Source of the DNA: Vandiemenella viatica
Lineage: Eukaryota > Arthropoda > Insecta > Orthoptera > Morabidae
Assembly (NCBI GenBank): GCA_031002005.1
Contig: CM061921.1
Span: 170,446,935 to 170,510,934, forward strand
Direction of reading: 5' to 3'
DNA length: 64,000 nt
Each line of letters starts with the position of its first letter. Positions within the stretch are counted from its first letter, which is position 1. The position numbers and the translations under genes were made by a program. The notes beneath the pieces were generated by a model, which did no database searches, was not told where the DNA came from, and saw only the letters and a list, made by a program, of their open reading frames with translations. Positions 1-11,322 of this stretch are shown piece by piece.

Positions 1-700
1 CATAGGAACAAAGTAAAATTTAAGATATTAGTTAAACTTGCTGATCTCTATGGATTAAAAAATTCTCAGGCATACAGCTTCATTTGGAGCGAAGACATTG
101 AGCTGCAAATATGTGCCAGAATTTTTTCATGTTTGGGATTGTAATTAAATATAAATGGGGGGAAAACTCCAATACTGGACTTCTCTTATGATTTAGGGAT
201 GAAACTATATATATGTACCAAATTACTAGTTTCTAGAATTACTGGAAGTACAGTGGAATTTTGATGTCAGGGTGTCGTGGTCAAAATAAAATTTTGAATT
301 TCCCTAACTTCCAAAGTAAGAAAAGGAAAGAATTAAAATTTAACATATTAGTTAAACTTAGTAAGCTCACTCTAAAATGAAAATCTGAGATCCATAAAGA
401 TATTAGGGTAGAAAGCGATTTCACGTTAGGAAGGGTTAGACATATGGAAATTCACGAGTTTCAGACTTTTGTTATAATATGTGGGCAAAATGTTATCTGT
501 GTACCAAATTTCAGCTTTCTATGGTTATGGGAAGTACCTTAGAGTTTAGATTCAGTGAGTGAGTGAGTGACAAAATCGCTGATGTTTGCATCCAAATAAC
601 ATCTGAACTAAGTACAGTAACGAAATAAAATGAAGCATGTTTGGTAAGATTGCTGATATCTATGCATAAAAGAAATTATAGACATGTAGCATGATTATGG
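1..700. repeat. Degenerate tandem repeat, unit about 290-320 bp
   Basis: Non-coding stretch made of about 2.3 diverged copies of one unit. The motif around 'gttaaacttgctgatctcta' at 31-50 recurs in weaker form near 350 and 645. The motif 'gtaccaaatt' followed by a 'gaagtac' stretch occurs near 215 and again near 501. A short (gtga)n run lies at about 557-572. No protein was recognised. It may be part of a longer satellite or of a transposon end that starts before the window. Confidence 0.5.
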
Positions 701-1494
701 CCGAAGAACTTGAGGTTCAAAAATGGCCCGATTCGCTTCGAGAGAAGGGTAGGCAGTGCCGCCGTTGACTTGGCGGGTGCACTACCGTGCAACCCAAATC
801 AGGCTTCAAAATGTAAAGAAGATTGCAGGTTTTTCAGGAAGTCTCCCTAGGTGTTGACAATACATTGCAATATTCTAATCCTGGTTGTTTAGTTAGACAA
901 AAATTATTTCTTTCATGCCCTCCTGAAACTTTCTCCCGTTTGTGCAGTCTGACTTTGATTACATCATCAAAAGCACATGGAAAATAAACTTTCTTATTCG
1001 TTTTTCTCAAATAAATTTTTTTTATCATACAAATACTACTTTAAAATAAATATTTTTAACTATTCTAACTGTGATAATATTAGTGATGTTTTCACTCTGA
1101 TTTATTTTCGTGACTTCACTTTTTACTCAATATAACAGAATGTTTGGTAGTGAGAATATGCTGGTTTGTCAGATTGTACCTTAGTAGTTCATCAGGTCTA
1201 ATTTGAAACTAAGGAAAAAGCAAGCGGATTCTAGACAATGTAAATAAAAAAGGAAATTGAAATTAACCCATCACATACCAAAGTTGACGGCTGCAATGAG
1301 AGAAAACTTGTAAGGCAGACACACAATACAACCTTCTTCATGTGTTAAAGAATGAGCCATATGGTTCCGGACGTGTGTGCACGCAGAACGTCACCCCATG
1401 TTGTGGGAGAAAAGGTGGGGGAACTGCTAAGGAGTGGACTATCAATATATCAGCAATGTATGAGATAATTTATTGCAGGTGATGGTAAAATGAA

Positions 1495-1509
1495 CATATA
1501 TATATATAT

Positions 1510-1551
<42 letters not shown>

Positions 1552-1552
1552 C
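1495..1552. repeat. (TA)n/(CA)n microsatellite
   Basis: Alternating ta and ca dinucleotides. Similar short (ta)n runs occur at about 2030-2042, 2876-2897 and 3234-3247. The apparent antisense reading frame across this block is repeat-encoded and is not called as a gene. Confidence 0.85.
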
Positions 1553-1674
1553 AAAGGATACCTGGTCTTGACATTTTGTTAATAGGGTACTTCGACTAAT
1601 TTTGGGAAAGTTGACAGTGTTGTAGCTGTGTCTACTGTTACCAAACATATAAATACTTCTTCTAGTAAAAGCAA

Positions 1675-1790
1675 ACAATGAAATCAATGGCGTTAAGTAG
1701 CAAAAAGGAATTAAATTGGGATAGGGAAATGAGCCACCACTTACCTTTGGATAATGGACGTGGGGTGCGAACACACACAAAAGACAAAAA
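1675..1790. repeat. Dispersed repeat with core ggatagggaaat, copy 1
   Basis: The stretch 'taagtagc(a/g)aaaaggaatt' followed by 'gggatagggaaat' recurs at 3190-3232. A looser version is at 38255-38300, and reverse-complement versions lie near 45235-45255 and 60340-60375, several of them next to 'cacttac'. It is probably the end of an interspersed element I cannot name. Confidence 0.4.
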
Positions 1791-1980
1791 TACAGCTGAT
1801 AAATAAATTTTCAGAAAGAGGCCTTTGTCACAAGGAGAACATTATGAGAGGTGGGTGATATGGGACACTGCCTCACAGAAAGACTGTTTGCCTGGGGTAA
1901 TTTCAAACAGGGGACAAGTAGAGGGGCAGTGATTCAGAGCTAATATCTGAGCATAGATAAATATCAAAACTAAACTTTGC

Positions 1981-2589
1981 TCAGTGGGAGGAACAAAATA
2001 ATACAATTAAATCTAAATAAGAAAAAATAATATATATATATAATTTAAAATATATGTATTTAAAAACAATTAAACCAAACAGACTATGAAGTAAATATCG
2101 CCTTCTGTTCAGAGAAGGCTGTAATTTTGATTGATAGACCATTGGCTGGTGGGGAAGAAACTGCCCCAATGCTAGAAGGGACTTTAGTAATTTGGACAAC
2201 TTCTGTAAACGCTTCTGGGCATGCATACTTCTGGAATTAACTGATTGCTGTAAAACTGGAATTACTTGTGGGAATGTTAACATGAGTATTTTGTGAAGGG
2301 ATATGAGGTGCCCAGAATGTTGGTTTGCCAGAATGGTATATTGTTGCAGAGCAAGGTGATTAAGGGTCAAAGACTGTTGGTAGCGAAAGGCACGTAGGGC
2401 AGGGTGAGCTTGGGGACAACCAAATATTAGCAGTTTGATTGTATGACCATTTGGGGGTATGTTGAAGGACAAACATGCTTTTAGGAAAAGAATATATGAT
2501 TGAACTTTGGTGAGCTGAAAAGTATGGTATCTGTATGCATGTATGTATTTATCAACAAGTGACCTATAAGGGAATGTTAGTGGAGGCAT
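1981..2589 (-). other. Unrecognised open frame of 202 codons
   Basis: Longest open frame in the first 4 kb, antisense to the host gene. The predicted peptide is rich in Leu, Ser, Gln and His, with an AT-rich hydrophobic C-terminal tail made by TA repeats. I see no catalytic motif, zinc ligands or signal peptide. Its pyrimidine-rich coding strand resembles other unassigned blocks of the window (27500-28500, 53160-53700). It is more likely a non-coding repeat that happens to be open than a gene. Confidence 0.15.
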
Positions 2590-3184
2590 GTTGAGGGGCA
2601 GATATGTTTATATAGATTGCAAATTGTGTACGTTGTCTGCAATGAGGTTTGAAATGCAAGATGATCAACAAACATGTAAAAAAAATTAAAGTGACTTGAA
2701 ACATGAGTTCATAGATAACAATGAGCTTTCAAAGGCACGCCGATAAAAATGAGCGGTAAACTGGATGGGATGGTAATTAGATATTCAAAGGATGCTGAGA
2801 ATATATGTAAAAAATTAACTATTTACGTCTACGCTGCAAGAAATTCATCACCAAGATAGAAATTGGATGCTAATATATAAATATATATATATATATAGAA
2901 TTTGACTGGCTGAAATAATTATTAGCAGAAGTTACGCAGTAATAACATGGAAAAACAATCAGAACGGTAGGTATCGGCGCCTGGAGAGGACAATTTGCTG
3001 TTGATGGTAACAATGGTATGGTACACGGTGTGAGATTATGTACTCAGATTCGTTTTTTACTGTAAAACAGTGAAAAATAAACCTGAAAACAAACACACAA
3101 AAAATAGAAAAAAAATATGGATGCAAAGATAAAAGGACACAAATATAATCAAACATAATGGACAAAACGGAAGAGAGCCAGAAT

Positions 3185-3235
3185 GAAATCAAAGGTGCTA
3201 AGTAGCGAAAAGGAATTTAATTAGGATAGGGAAAT
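3185..3235. repeat. Dispersed repeat with core ggatagggaaat, copy 2
   Basis: Matches 1688-1732 closely ('taagtagcgaaaaggaattt' then 'aggatagggaaat') in the same orientation, about 1.5 kb away. It runs straight into a (ta)n tract. Confidence 0.45.
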
Positions 3236-4871
3236 ATATATATATATTAATATGAAAATGAGTGCATTTTCCATCCCAAAACTGCACTTTCAATTTTTGA
3301 GTACATGTTCTTTGAGGAAAGTTTTGAAGTTCCAGAATTCTGCCATGCAAAAGTCACTGTTTTATGCAAAACACATTCCGAGCATTACCACATCAATTTT
3401 GGACAAATTAGAGCTTCTTTATTTGTTAAATCCAGCTGCCATGCTTTATGACTTGGTAACCAGAACTAAGGAATCGATTGACTTAGAGCCTTAAATATAC
3501 AATGCACAGATTGTCAACAGACACTTAACACATGAAGCAAAACTGGTACATGATGAAACATGTCATCACGCATTCTAATTGGGGCTTGGATGACATGACT
3601 AACTGATGCATTTATATTATTAAACAAATTTATGTTATAAACTCTTATCAAACAAATAAAGTTTGTTTTCAGTATCCTTACAGCTCATTCTATCTCTTTC
3701 AATTAAAGTTTTATATTTTTCTTTTCTGTGTCAAGTACTCTATTATCAGAATCATGAGTCATGTTTTAAAATCAGTTTGGTTGTCAAACTGTCATAAGCC
3801 ACAATGTGGTCATCTTTCTTTGTATGCCTTTCAAACAATGTGGTTTACCACAAGCATTCCAATCAATTTTTCCATGTGCTTCATTTTATATTATGGGGTG
3901 GGGAGGGGGTCAGCTAAAATATTTTGTTGTGTTGCTTATGTGTCTTCACAGCCTTCTTGCCTTCTACATTGACGAGTGATGGGTGTATTTTATCTATCAA
4001 TTAAAGTCACTCATAATCTGGGTAAGTATATTTGATAGTGGCTTCACAGTATGTACTTCAAAATTGGCTTCCTTTAAATCTACACTGTATTTGTGTTAAA
4101 TGTTATGAGAGAAGCACAAAGAGATCCGCAGTGTGAACTTAATACACATTTGTTTAGGTTAAAAGCAATATGATGTGTCTTGTTCACTGGAAGTTTGGTT
4201 TTCCACTGTGGTCAATCTCAATGTTTATAATTGACCTTTCTATTCTGTCAACATTCCTTACGTGACGAAAGAAGAAGTGGAAGCAAAGTTCAAGAAAGGT
4301 CTTAAAAAATGACTGCACTGAGATTTTGTGGTCTAATGCTTATTCTCTATCATATTAATATTTTGTTCTGTTAATGGTGAAGAGTATACTATCAACCTTT
4401 TGTTGCATTGCTTCTGATTCTTTAGTATGGAATTCACTTCATTTTCGTGGTTATTATTAGTTTACTAAATATTACTTAAACCTGAAGAAATGTTTTCTCC
4501 TCTTTTGTTCAAGCAATTCTTAAGGAGATGCTTTATTATCAGCATTCTGCATCCTATCACAACCATATAGAAAACCTGCACTTCTATGCTGAATCTGAAT
4601 CGCAGATACTTTTGGCTGCTATTGTTTATACAAAACACACTTTGTCAAATATGATCATGGTGTTCCAGCCCTTTCAAAATCATCACTTATAATATTTTTC
4701 GAACCAAGGATCGACTGAGTCTTTTGTGGCACATCAAAAGCTTGACAGTGTACCACAAGATCTTTCACCACTGACAGTGACTTTCCATAATGTTTTTACG
4801 TTGATGTATTGAACATTAATTATAATTTTAATTATTTTTTTTCAATACTGAAATTGTTATTTCCTGAGTAG

Positions 4872-5098
4872 GTGCTTTGAAGAAACTGGATAGCTTAGAG
4901 TCCATTACCATCACAACTAATGGGCTTACGCTTACACGTCAACTTGTAGCTCTGCAAAGAGCTGGCCTTGATGGACTAAATATCAGCTTGGACACACTAC
5001 AGCCATGTCGGTATGAGGAAATCACTAGAAGGAAGGGGTTGGAACGTGTAAGGGCAGGCATAGATCTTGCTCTTCAACTTGAGTTCAATCCTGTAAAG
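4872..5098 (+). CDS. MOCS1 (MoaA-type GTP 3',8-cyclase), internal exon a
   Basis: Encodes part of the radical-SAM barrel of MOCS1A, which rearranges GTP to (8S)-3',8-cyclo-7,8-dihydroguanosine 5'-triphosphate in the first step of molybdenum cofactor synthesis; the animal enzyme works in mitochondria. Visible family motifs are the TTNG motif in 'ITITTNGLTLTRQL', 'AGLDGLNISLDTL', 'RRKG' and 'FNPVKV', in the order known for MoaA/MOCS1. The acceptor is AG at 4870-4871; the exon opens with the last two bases of a split Gly codon. The donor is GTTAGT at 5099, after a complete Lys codon (phase 0). Translation beyond 5098 is intron read-through. The N-terminal CxxxCxxC exon lies before the window. 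No stop or frameshift is seen. Confidence 0.95.
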
Positions 5099-5129
5099 GT
5101 TAGTCTTATTGTTTATTATTATTATTAAT

Positions 5130-7500
5130 TTTAATTGTGATGGAGCTAACACTCCAGTGGCAATTCCCCTAGTCATCTTATTACCCATATATATATAAAA
5201 TTTTCTTTAATAATTGGAATGTTAAATTCCTCCCCCTTTTACTTTTCTGATTTACAAATTTTAATTTTAAATTCCTTAAGCATTTTTGGTAAATTATTCA
5301 TCACTTCACTTGGTAATTTGTTCCAATCCCTGACAACCTTACCAACAAAAGAAAATGTTCCCACTCCTTTATGCATGAAATTGAGCACAAACTTGTGGTC
5401 ATGGTCATCTTTCCCCTTCCATGCAATATTGCTAATTCTTTAACCAATATCCCACCAAGCCCCATCACCAGCATATGCCCTATACATTCCCAGCACTCTC
5501 TTCACCCTCCTCCTTTCCTCCAATGAGTCCCAATCCTGCTCCTTTATCGTATCAGTCCTGCAATAATTTCCACAAACAGATCTAGCTGCTCTTTTTTGCA
5601 CACCTTCCAACTCCTGTATTATATAACCAAAATGTGGGTTCCAGACCACACCACCATATTCAACCAATGGTCTGACCAAAGTTTTGTAATCCAACTTCCT
5701 GACTTCTCTGGTACATCCTCTCATCACCCTCTCCAGTAAATAAAGGATTTTGTAACCTTTTCCTACCACCTGCCCAATTGAGTTTGTTATCAAACATTAT
5801 GCCAAGATATATAATTACGAAGTCTTTCTCGGCGTTGAGAATATAAATAATGCTCTCGGGTGACTAGCCGAGTTATAGGAGTGTTGTAATAATCACACAA
5901 TATTTCGGCGCTCTCAATCGTCGGCGCCATCTTCCCCTGCTACGACTGATTCCACAGCCTACCAATCAGAGGTTAGCAACGGGAATCTGGTCTAGCTCAG
6001 CAACTTCGCCGTTCCTGACCTCACTTCACCGGAAGATGGCGCCAACGATTGAGAGCGCCGAAATATTGTGTGATTATTACAACACTCCTATAACTCGGCT
6101 AGTCACCCGAGAGCATTATTTATATGTTTTGCCAAGATATTTACACTTCAAGCTTTCAGCAAGCAGTTCTGACCCCACCCTATAATTATAATGAACCGTT
6201 AGTTTTTTATCTGTGTATCTAAATAAGCTGACTCTTCTTGTCATTTATCTTCATTCCATGCTGTCCTACCCATCTAGATATTCTATCCAGATCACCCTGC
6301 AGCTGTTCAGTCTTCACCTGTTTTGATCCTTTTGTGTACCATTGTATCATCTGCAAAATACCTAGATTCTGACCATAACCCAGCAATACAGTCATTCATT
6401 AGAATAATGAACAGCAATGGTCCCAATACACTACCCTGTGGCACTCCCATATTTACTTCCACCTCTTTTGATAATGTATTTCCTACTCTAACACTTTGCT
6501 TTCTGGCTTTTGAGAATTCCTCTACCTAGCAAGTAACTTTTTCATCCAATCCAATAGATTCCAGTTTATTTAAACCATTTTATGGCTCACTCTGTGAAAT
6601 GCCTTAGAAAGATCTAGTGCCACACTGTCAACTTGGCCTCCCTTGTCCAGTTCATCTGAAATATCTTGCATATAGCCCACCATCTGAGATTCACATGAAT
6701 ATCCTTGCCTAAACCCATGTTGTCAATCTGAAAACCAGTTTCTTTCCTCACAGACATTTCTGATATAGTTTCATATCAATCTCTCCATCATTTTTCCTAT
6801 CACTGATGTCAAACTAATTAGCCTGTAATTTTGAACCCTATTTGTAATCCCTCCTTTATGAACCAGTACTACTATCGCTCATTTCCAATCCTCCGGTAAA
6901 CAGCAAGACTCCAAACTCATTTAAAATAAAATTTCAAGGTAAGGTACAATATCGTATTCCACAATCTTTAATAAGTCTGTAGTAATATTATCTACACCAG
7001 CCTCTTTATGTTTTTTTTAGTTTTCTGAGTTCCTTCATAATTTCCAGAAAATTTATTACAAATTTTGTAGTTTCGTCATTTATAATTTTGGGGAGACTCT
7101 CTCCTCTGATTCATTCCTTCCCTCCCATCAGAGGATGATATTCCCTAGTAGTCTCACTAAACCAGTCAGTCAATATCTCTGCAATTTTAAAATCCTTAGT
7201 GACTTCAACTTCGTTCTTATCTACAATACCTTCCCTTCCCCTCAGTGTCCTAATATAGTCAAAGAAATTTCTAGATGTATCAATCAGTGGTCCCCCTGCA
7301 CCAGTTATAAGTATTCTTCATAAACCCATCCTTTGCTTCTCTCTTTGGTTTTATTAATTGCTTGTTTAGTTGTTTTAAGTATTCCCTACCACTTTCCTAT
7401 CTCTTAACTCTGTTGTGTTCCTGTCTCACTAGCCTCTTTAACCTTCTCACCTCCCTATTGAAATATGTAGGCTCTCTACTTTTCTTTATTTTATGCTTTT
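5130..7500 (-). pseudogene. CR1/Jockey-type LINE reverse transcriptase, degenerate, antisense
   Basis: Read on the minus strand from about 7490 down, the block gives a LINE RT in order: a segment like 'KEAGVDNITTDLLK' near 7000, 'NYRLISLTSVIGKMMERLI', 'GFRQGYSCESQMVGYM', 'LDLSKAFHRVSHKMV', 'GVPQGSVLGPLLF'-like residues near 6440, the catalytic box as 'YFADDTMV' near 6345, then 'YLGIMFDNKLNW' and the C-terminal 'LVRPLVEYGGVVWNPH' (about 5650). Several stops and frameshifts separate these pieces. It is split at about 5810-6130 by a fold-back element. The endonuclease and 5' end are missing, as in a 5'-truncated insertion. Clade assignment within CR1/Jockey/Rex is tentative. Confidence 0.8.
5811..6129. 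mobile_element. Fold-back (MITE-like) element with 95-bp inverted arms
   Basis: Arms at 5841-5935 and 6031-6125 are reverse complements over 95 bp with one mismatch, around a 95-bp spacer. The insertion splits the LINE frame at its YLG motif. The 11-mer 'tgccaagatat' is present on both sides (5800-5810, 6130-6140), as expected for a target-site duplication. About 30 bases on the left, before the arm, have no partner on the right. It has no coding capacity. Each arm contains 'gaagatggcgcc', a loop, then 'gcgccgaaat', a hairpin resembling a degenerate hammerhead core. Confidence 0.85.
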
Positions 7501-7781
7501 GAATAAATATTTAATCATCTTGTAACATATAAGTCAATAAATTTGTTATGTGTTTTATACATTTAATAAACAAGCTCGGAACTGGTCACTACCAACATAA
7601 CCTTGGAAAATAGGTCAGAAAACGTTAGGGTTTTTGAAATGATTGTTCAGCAGTTGCAAGGTAACAACACTTTTATTTCCACGAAAGTTCAGTGTAACCA
7701 AACTGCCTTTTACAATTTTAACCGTGAATTATGTATATGAACTTTGTATTCGAAGAAAGCAGTCTCCTGTGTTGTTGACAT
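7501..7781. other. Intron, nothing recognised
   Basis: AT-rich, short and without repeats I can name. The last eight bases (7774-7781, gttgacat) are the target duplication of the hAT element that follows. Confidence 0.5.
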
Positions 7782-8209
7782 TAGGGTTGTTGCGGATGTC
7801 ATCTTTGCAGATGCGGAAGTTCAGTGCTTGACATACTCTGATGCGGATGTTTTGCGGAAGCGGATGTTCAGTGCTTGACATCCATGGATATGGCTGTTTT
7901 GTGGATGTGGAGAATTAAATTTATAAATATTTAGATTTTAATATTTTATCAAAAATAAATTTAGAATCAATCTTTTTTCATAAGTAAATTCTATTTCTAT
8001 ATAATACTACCATACTGATTTATTTTTTCATCATCTTTCAACAACAAAAAATGTGGAATGATTTCACAAGTGAATTAAATTATTTACATAATTTATTACG
8101 CATGCATCTAAAAACCTGTCTTTGTGATATGAACTTTGCAGAGTTCATGGCTAGACTAATTCAAGTGTCAAGCACAAGGCCACACCACTGCGCATCTCCA
8201 CGCTCTCTC

Positions 8210-8422
8210 TCTTTTTTAACTATGCACCTTGTCGACGTTGAGGTCATTAGAGGCATGAAAAGATCGGGGCTAGGAATGTTAATGAATTCGGCCATGGTCT
8301 TTTAAAGGAAGCGTTCGCTTAGAGTGATTTGGGGAAACCGTGGAAAATCCCAGAGGGAGATTCGAACCGGCGTCTTCCCGAATGCTAGGCCAGGCAGTTT
8401 CCGCATACTCGCCACGCTCAGT
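8210..8422 (-). mobile_element. tRNA-derived SINE, copy 1
   Basis: Antisense copy of the window's most abundant short element. On the minus strand it starts like 'actgagcgtggcgag', has a box-B-like 'ggttcgaatctc' (about 8352-8363), the conserved body ('ccatggtttccc', 'gcttccttcaaaagg', 'ccatggccgaattc'-like) and ends in an A-rich tail seen here as poly-T at 8210-8217. It lies within the hAT element and is therefore younger than it. Confidence 0.8.
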
Positions 8423-8847
8423 TCCTTGCTTGTCACTTACCTTCCCACCGCTCCAGTGGCGCATTCAAAGTACAACTTGTAGGACCTATGAGATCCGATT
8501 TGTGATAAAAGATCTCTTGATGGTCCGTGAAAGTGGTTACGGGTTCCTTTCGATTCACTCAATATTTTTTTAACAAGAAATAATAAGATTATTATACATT
8601 TTAATTTAAATACAGACTGCAAAGATTCTGTAAAATAATAAAGATTTCATGTGATCTAAAAATTCCAGTCACAGAGTTTCTTATCAGCCGTGCAGTGCAC
8701 CTCTATCATTGTGACCTATTTTTAAAAGGAGACCTATAGATTAACGTGAAATTCGAACCACAGAGCATCCCAGCATCTTAGCATTAACAAATCGAAACTT
8801 CGCCAGAGTTGAATGTCAATTATAAGACCCATGAAAATTTCAGTTGA

Positions 8848-8912
8848 GACAGGGATTTGAACAAGGGACTTTCAGTACCCCAACCATATGCCTTATCCAT
8901 CTGAGTCAAGAT
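8848..8912 (-). repeat. tRNA-like segment (second SINE type)
   Basis: On the minus strand 'ttgactcagatggataaggc' looks like a tRNA box A and 'gttcaaatccctg' like a box B, about 35 bp apart. No intact acceptor stem or CCA-like end is seen, so it is probably the head of a SINE rather than a tRNA gene. Another box-B-like 'ggttcaaaatctgg' lies on the plus strand at about 9124-9137. Confidence 0.4.
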
Positions 8913-9025
8913 ACAAATCTGGATGTAATGACAAATAAATATTCAAACATTGTAAAATCAATGCACTTTTTTTCTATATCATTTATTTTTGCTATCCCAA
9001 AACACAAATGTACTTTTATATGATT

Positions 9026-9087
9026 GAAAACATATTTTTCAGTACTTCTAAATTTAGAAAACATATTTTTCAGTACTTCTAAATTCA
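9026..9087. repeat. 31-bp tandem duplication
   Basis: The unit 'gaaaacatatttttcagtac' plus eleven further bases occurs twice in a row, starting at 9026 and 9057, with one base difference near the end. Confidence 0.85.
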
Positions 9088-9776
9088 GATGCTTGCGGCG
9101 TATGATTCGGGTCTGGAAGGTCTCCGGTTCAAAATCTGGGTCTCGGATGCCATTTTTACAGGCCTTAAAGCTGACCTTCACGTCTGCCAAAGCTTTGATT
9201 TGTTAATGTAAACATGCAAGGACTCTACCTACATTTTACGAACATTTGATGAACCTAAAGTAAGGCAGAAAAAAGGACACTTTTCTAAAGCAATCAGTAA
9301 TGCTAAAACAACATTTAATCGTAAAGGACCAGAAATTTCTGAACTCTTTGTATACGGTTCTCCATATCGACCAGCTTGACACCGGCCCGCACCATCAAAA
9401 ATTAAACCAAACTAACTCACTTCAATCGATGTGAGCAACAACAATAAGAAAAGTGTCGGTCTGTGACAGTGCAGGCTCGGTGCGGTCTATTCTAGCCCGA
9501 CCTTTACATGGAAATTCAAACTTGTAATTTTGTCGCTTAGGTAATAACACCATTTAGTTCATTGTTACTTTTATTGCAAGATCGTCAGAAAACAACGACT
9601 TTTGTTAGCAAAGTGACGATGGGCAGAATCTCGAATAAAGAGAAAAGAATAATATAAAATTTATATTGCAATTTAAACAAAACATCCGCATTAAAAATTG
9701 CGGATGCAGATGTAAGATTTCACGCGACAGTTCCGCACTTGCGGATGTGGATATCCGTAACATCCGTAGTTGACAT

Positions 9777-11097
9777 CACCACAAACACTTACTTATACCC
9801 ACAAAATCACATACACAACACTCTGCTGTAAAGAGACTGTCTTTTTCTGGTTTACACTGTCTGCTTTATGACGAGTATAGTCACTATTCTCCTTTCAATC
9901 GGAGGCGTACCTAAACCCACTTATCTTCCGGCCACATTGGCCTTTACTTTCCGAGTCCTACTCTGAACTCGACTGACTCCCGCCTCATTCGCCGAAACTC
10001 GTCACATGACTCTCCAGTCACCGATATGTCATCTGCTTGCCCATGTATGCTTACAACCTGAAGGAATTAATACTTTACTTTATATGTATTACATATATAA
10101 ATGAATTTGCCAGAAGCATAACGTAGCAATAGACGCACATTTTTGAATGGTAAAAGGTTCAAGAAGTATATTTTCTGCTTGAGGATTTCCATTCCACATT
10201 TATTTTCTCTTTGTAAAAATAGGTTAACTGCTAATGCAAAAACATCAGAGGAAGGTTTATAAATGACTGACTTGGAATCAATATTCCTTGTTCAAATCCT
10301 AACCTTAGCTGGAATTTTTACAGGTGTTTTAACTGACCTTAATCTATGTCAAACCTTTACTTTTAGAAAATGACGCAGGTTCTTTCTATTCACACATCCA
10401 CTCCCAAAACTTCTGCTACATGGCCATAATTGAGGAAGTTGTTTTGTGTGTTGGATTAAAAAAAAAAAAAATCTGTCATCAGTACTCTGTTGTGTAATGT
10501 TTGTGTGTAAATGGAAATAATCCAGTTTGAAAATTAATAGATAATACTTTCCATATCACATCATTGGTGGGGTATGGGTAGTATTAGGGTTTCTGAGTCA
10601 ATATACTGAAATTCCAGCCCTTGTGTTCTGCTTATAATTTGATTTTTCTGTTGCCATATGATTCATATTGCATAGCATATCATAGCTTCAGTTGCTGAAT
10701 GCTCATCCTAATATTTGTGAATATGAAAGCCAATTATTTTGAATTTTTGTCTTTTTTCCCATTATGTGGTGCATTAGACTAAAAAAAATTTATTATAGTT
10801 TTGTTATAATAATGAAGAACATTTTTCCTCCTTCCAATATTCTCTGGAAAAGCATATTTTTCTCTATCAAAATAATCTACATTATTTTTTCTAATATTTA
10901 TTTTCAAATGTTTTAAATTATTTTATTTATTTTATCATTGAACCCACTAAGGAGTGCATGGAGCCCTTCTTATTATTCTTGATTTCTTCTTATCTTGCGA
11001 AAACCGCCTCATGTTTTAAATTATTTTTGGCATTAATATTTTTCTTGATCCTTTTTTAAGTTTAGTTTTTACTGAGCCTTCTAAATATATTTTTCAG
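9777..11097 (+). other. MOCS1 intron, no recognised feature
   Basis: AT-rich intron after the hAT target duplication. Around 9780-10030 it is more GC-rich but shows no motif I recognise. An A13 run lies near 10459. It ends in the pyrimidine-rich acceptor 'aaatatatttttcag' at 11097. Confidence 0.5.
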
Positions 11098-11322
11098 TTA
11101 AATTGTGTTGTCATGCGAGGATTCAATGATGATGAGATTTGTAGATTTGTTGAGCTAACTGAAAAAAAGAATTTGGATGTACGTTTCATTGAATACATGC
11201 CATTTTTTGGTAACAAATGGAATGACAGAAAGATGGTGCCTTTTAAGGAAATGTTAAGTACAATAAGGAAGCAATGGCCTGATATTAGAGTTCTTCCAAA
11301 TGGACCTAATGATACTGCAAAG
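11098..11322 (+). CDS. MOCS1 (MoaA-type GTP 3',8-cyclase), internal exon b
   Basis: Continues the MOCS1A frame directly from exon a (phase 0 on both sides, 75 codons). Family motifs in order: 'NCVVMRGFNDDEI', 'LDVRFIEYMPFFGNKWN' and 'MVPFKEMLSTIRKQWPDI', matching the middle of MOCS1A including the RFIEYMP signature that lines the SAM/GTP site. The acceptor AG is at 11096-11097 and the first codon is TTA, Leu, where relatives have Val. The donor GTAATA follows Lys at 11322. The Met at 11113 is internal and not a start. No stop or frameshift. Confidence 0.96.

Larger units (their letters stand above)
701..4871 (+). other. Upstream MOCS1 intron, mostly without recognisable content
   Basis: AT-rich intronic sequence ending at the acceptor AG 4870-4871. 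Apart from the repeats listed separately I see no gene-like reading frame; the short frames here are AT-rich chance ORFs. A polypyrimidine-rich stretch precedes the acceptor. Confidence 0.6.
7782..9768. mobile_element. hAT-type element, no transposase left
   Basis: The left end 'tagggttgttgcggatgtc' and the reverse complement of the right end 'tacggatgttacggatatc' agree at 15 of 19 positions. The element is flanked by an exact 8-bp duplication, gttgacat (7774-7781 and 9769-9776), the hAT hallmark. Both subterminal regions are rich in 'gcggatg' (7791-7870 direct; 9685-9768 mostly inverted), as is common for hAT transposase-binding sites. No transposase frame can be read, so this is a non-autonomous or decayed copy. 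It carries a later SINE (8210-8422) and a tRNA-like segment near 8850-8911. Confidence 0.8.

Noticed and set aside
1442..1780. 112-codon antisense frame
   Set aside because: Its middle is encoded by TA/CA microsatellite repeats (IYIYIYIY) and it has no protein signature.
4997..5188. Antisense frame over MOCS1 exon a
   Set aside because: Shadow of the conserved exon; composition follows the sense codons.
5219..5443. 74-codon plus-strand frame
   Set aside because: Antisense of the LINE C-terminal domain, which reads on in the minus strand.
8848..8912. tRNA gene
   Set aside because: Box A and box B resemble a tRNA, but no paired acceptor stem or terminator is visible; a SINE head is more likely.
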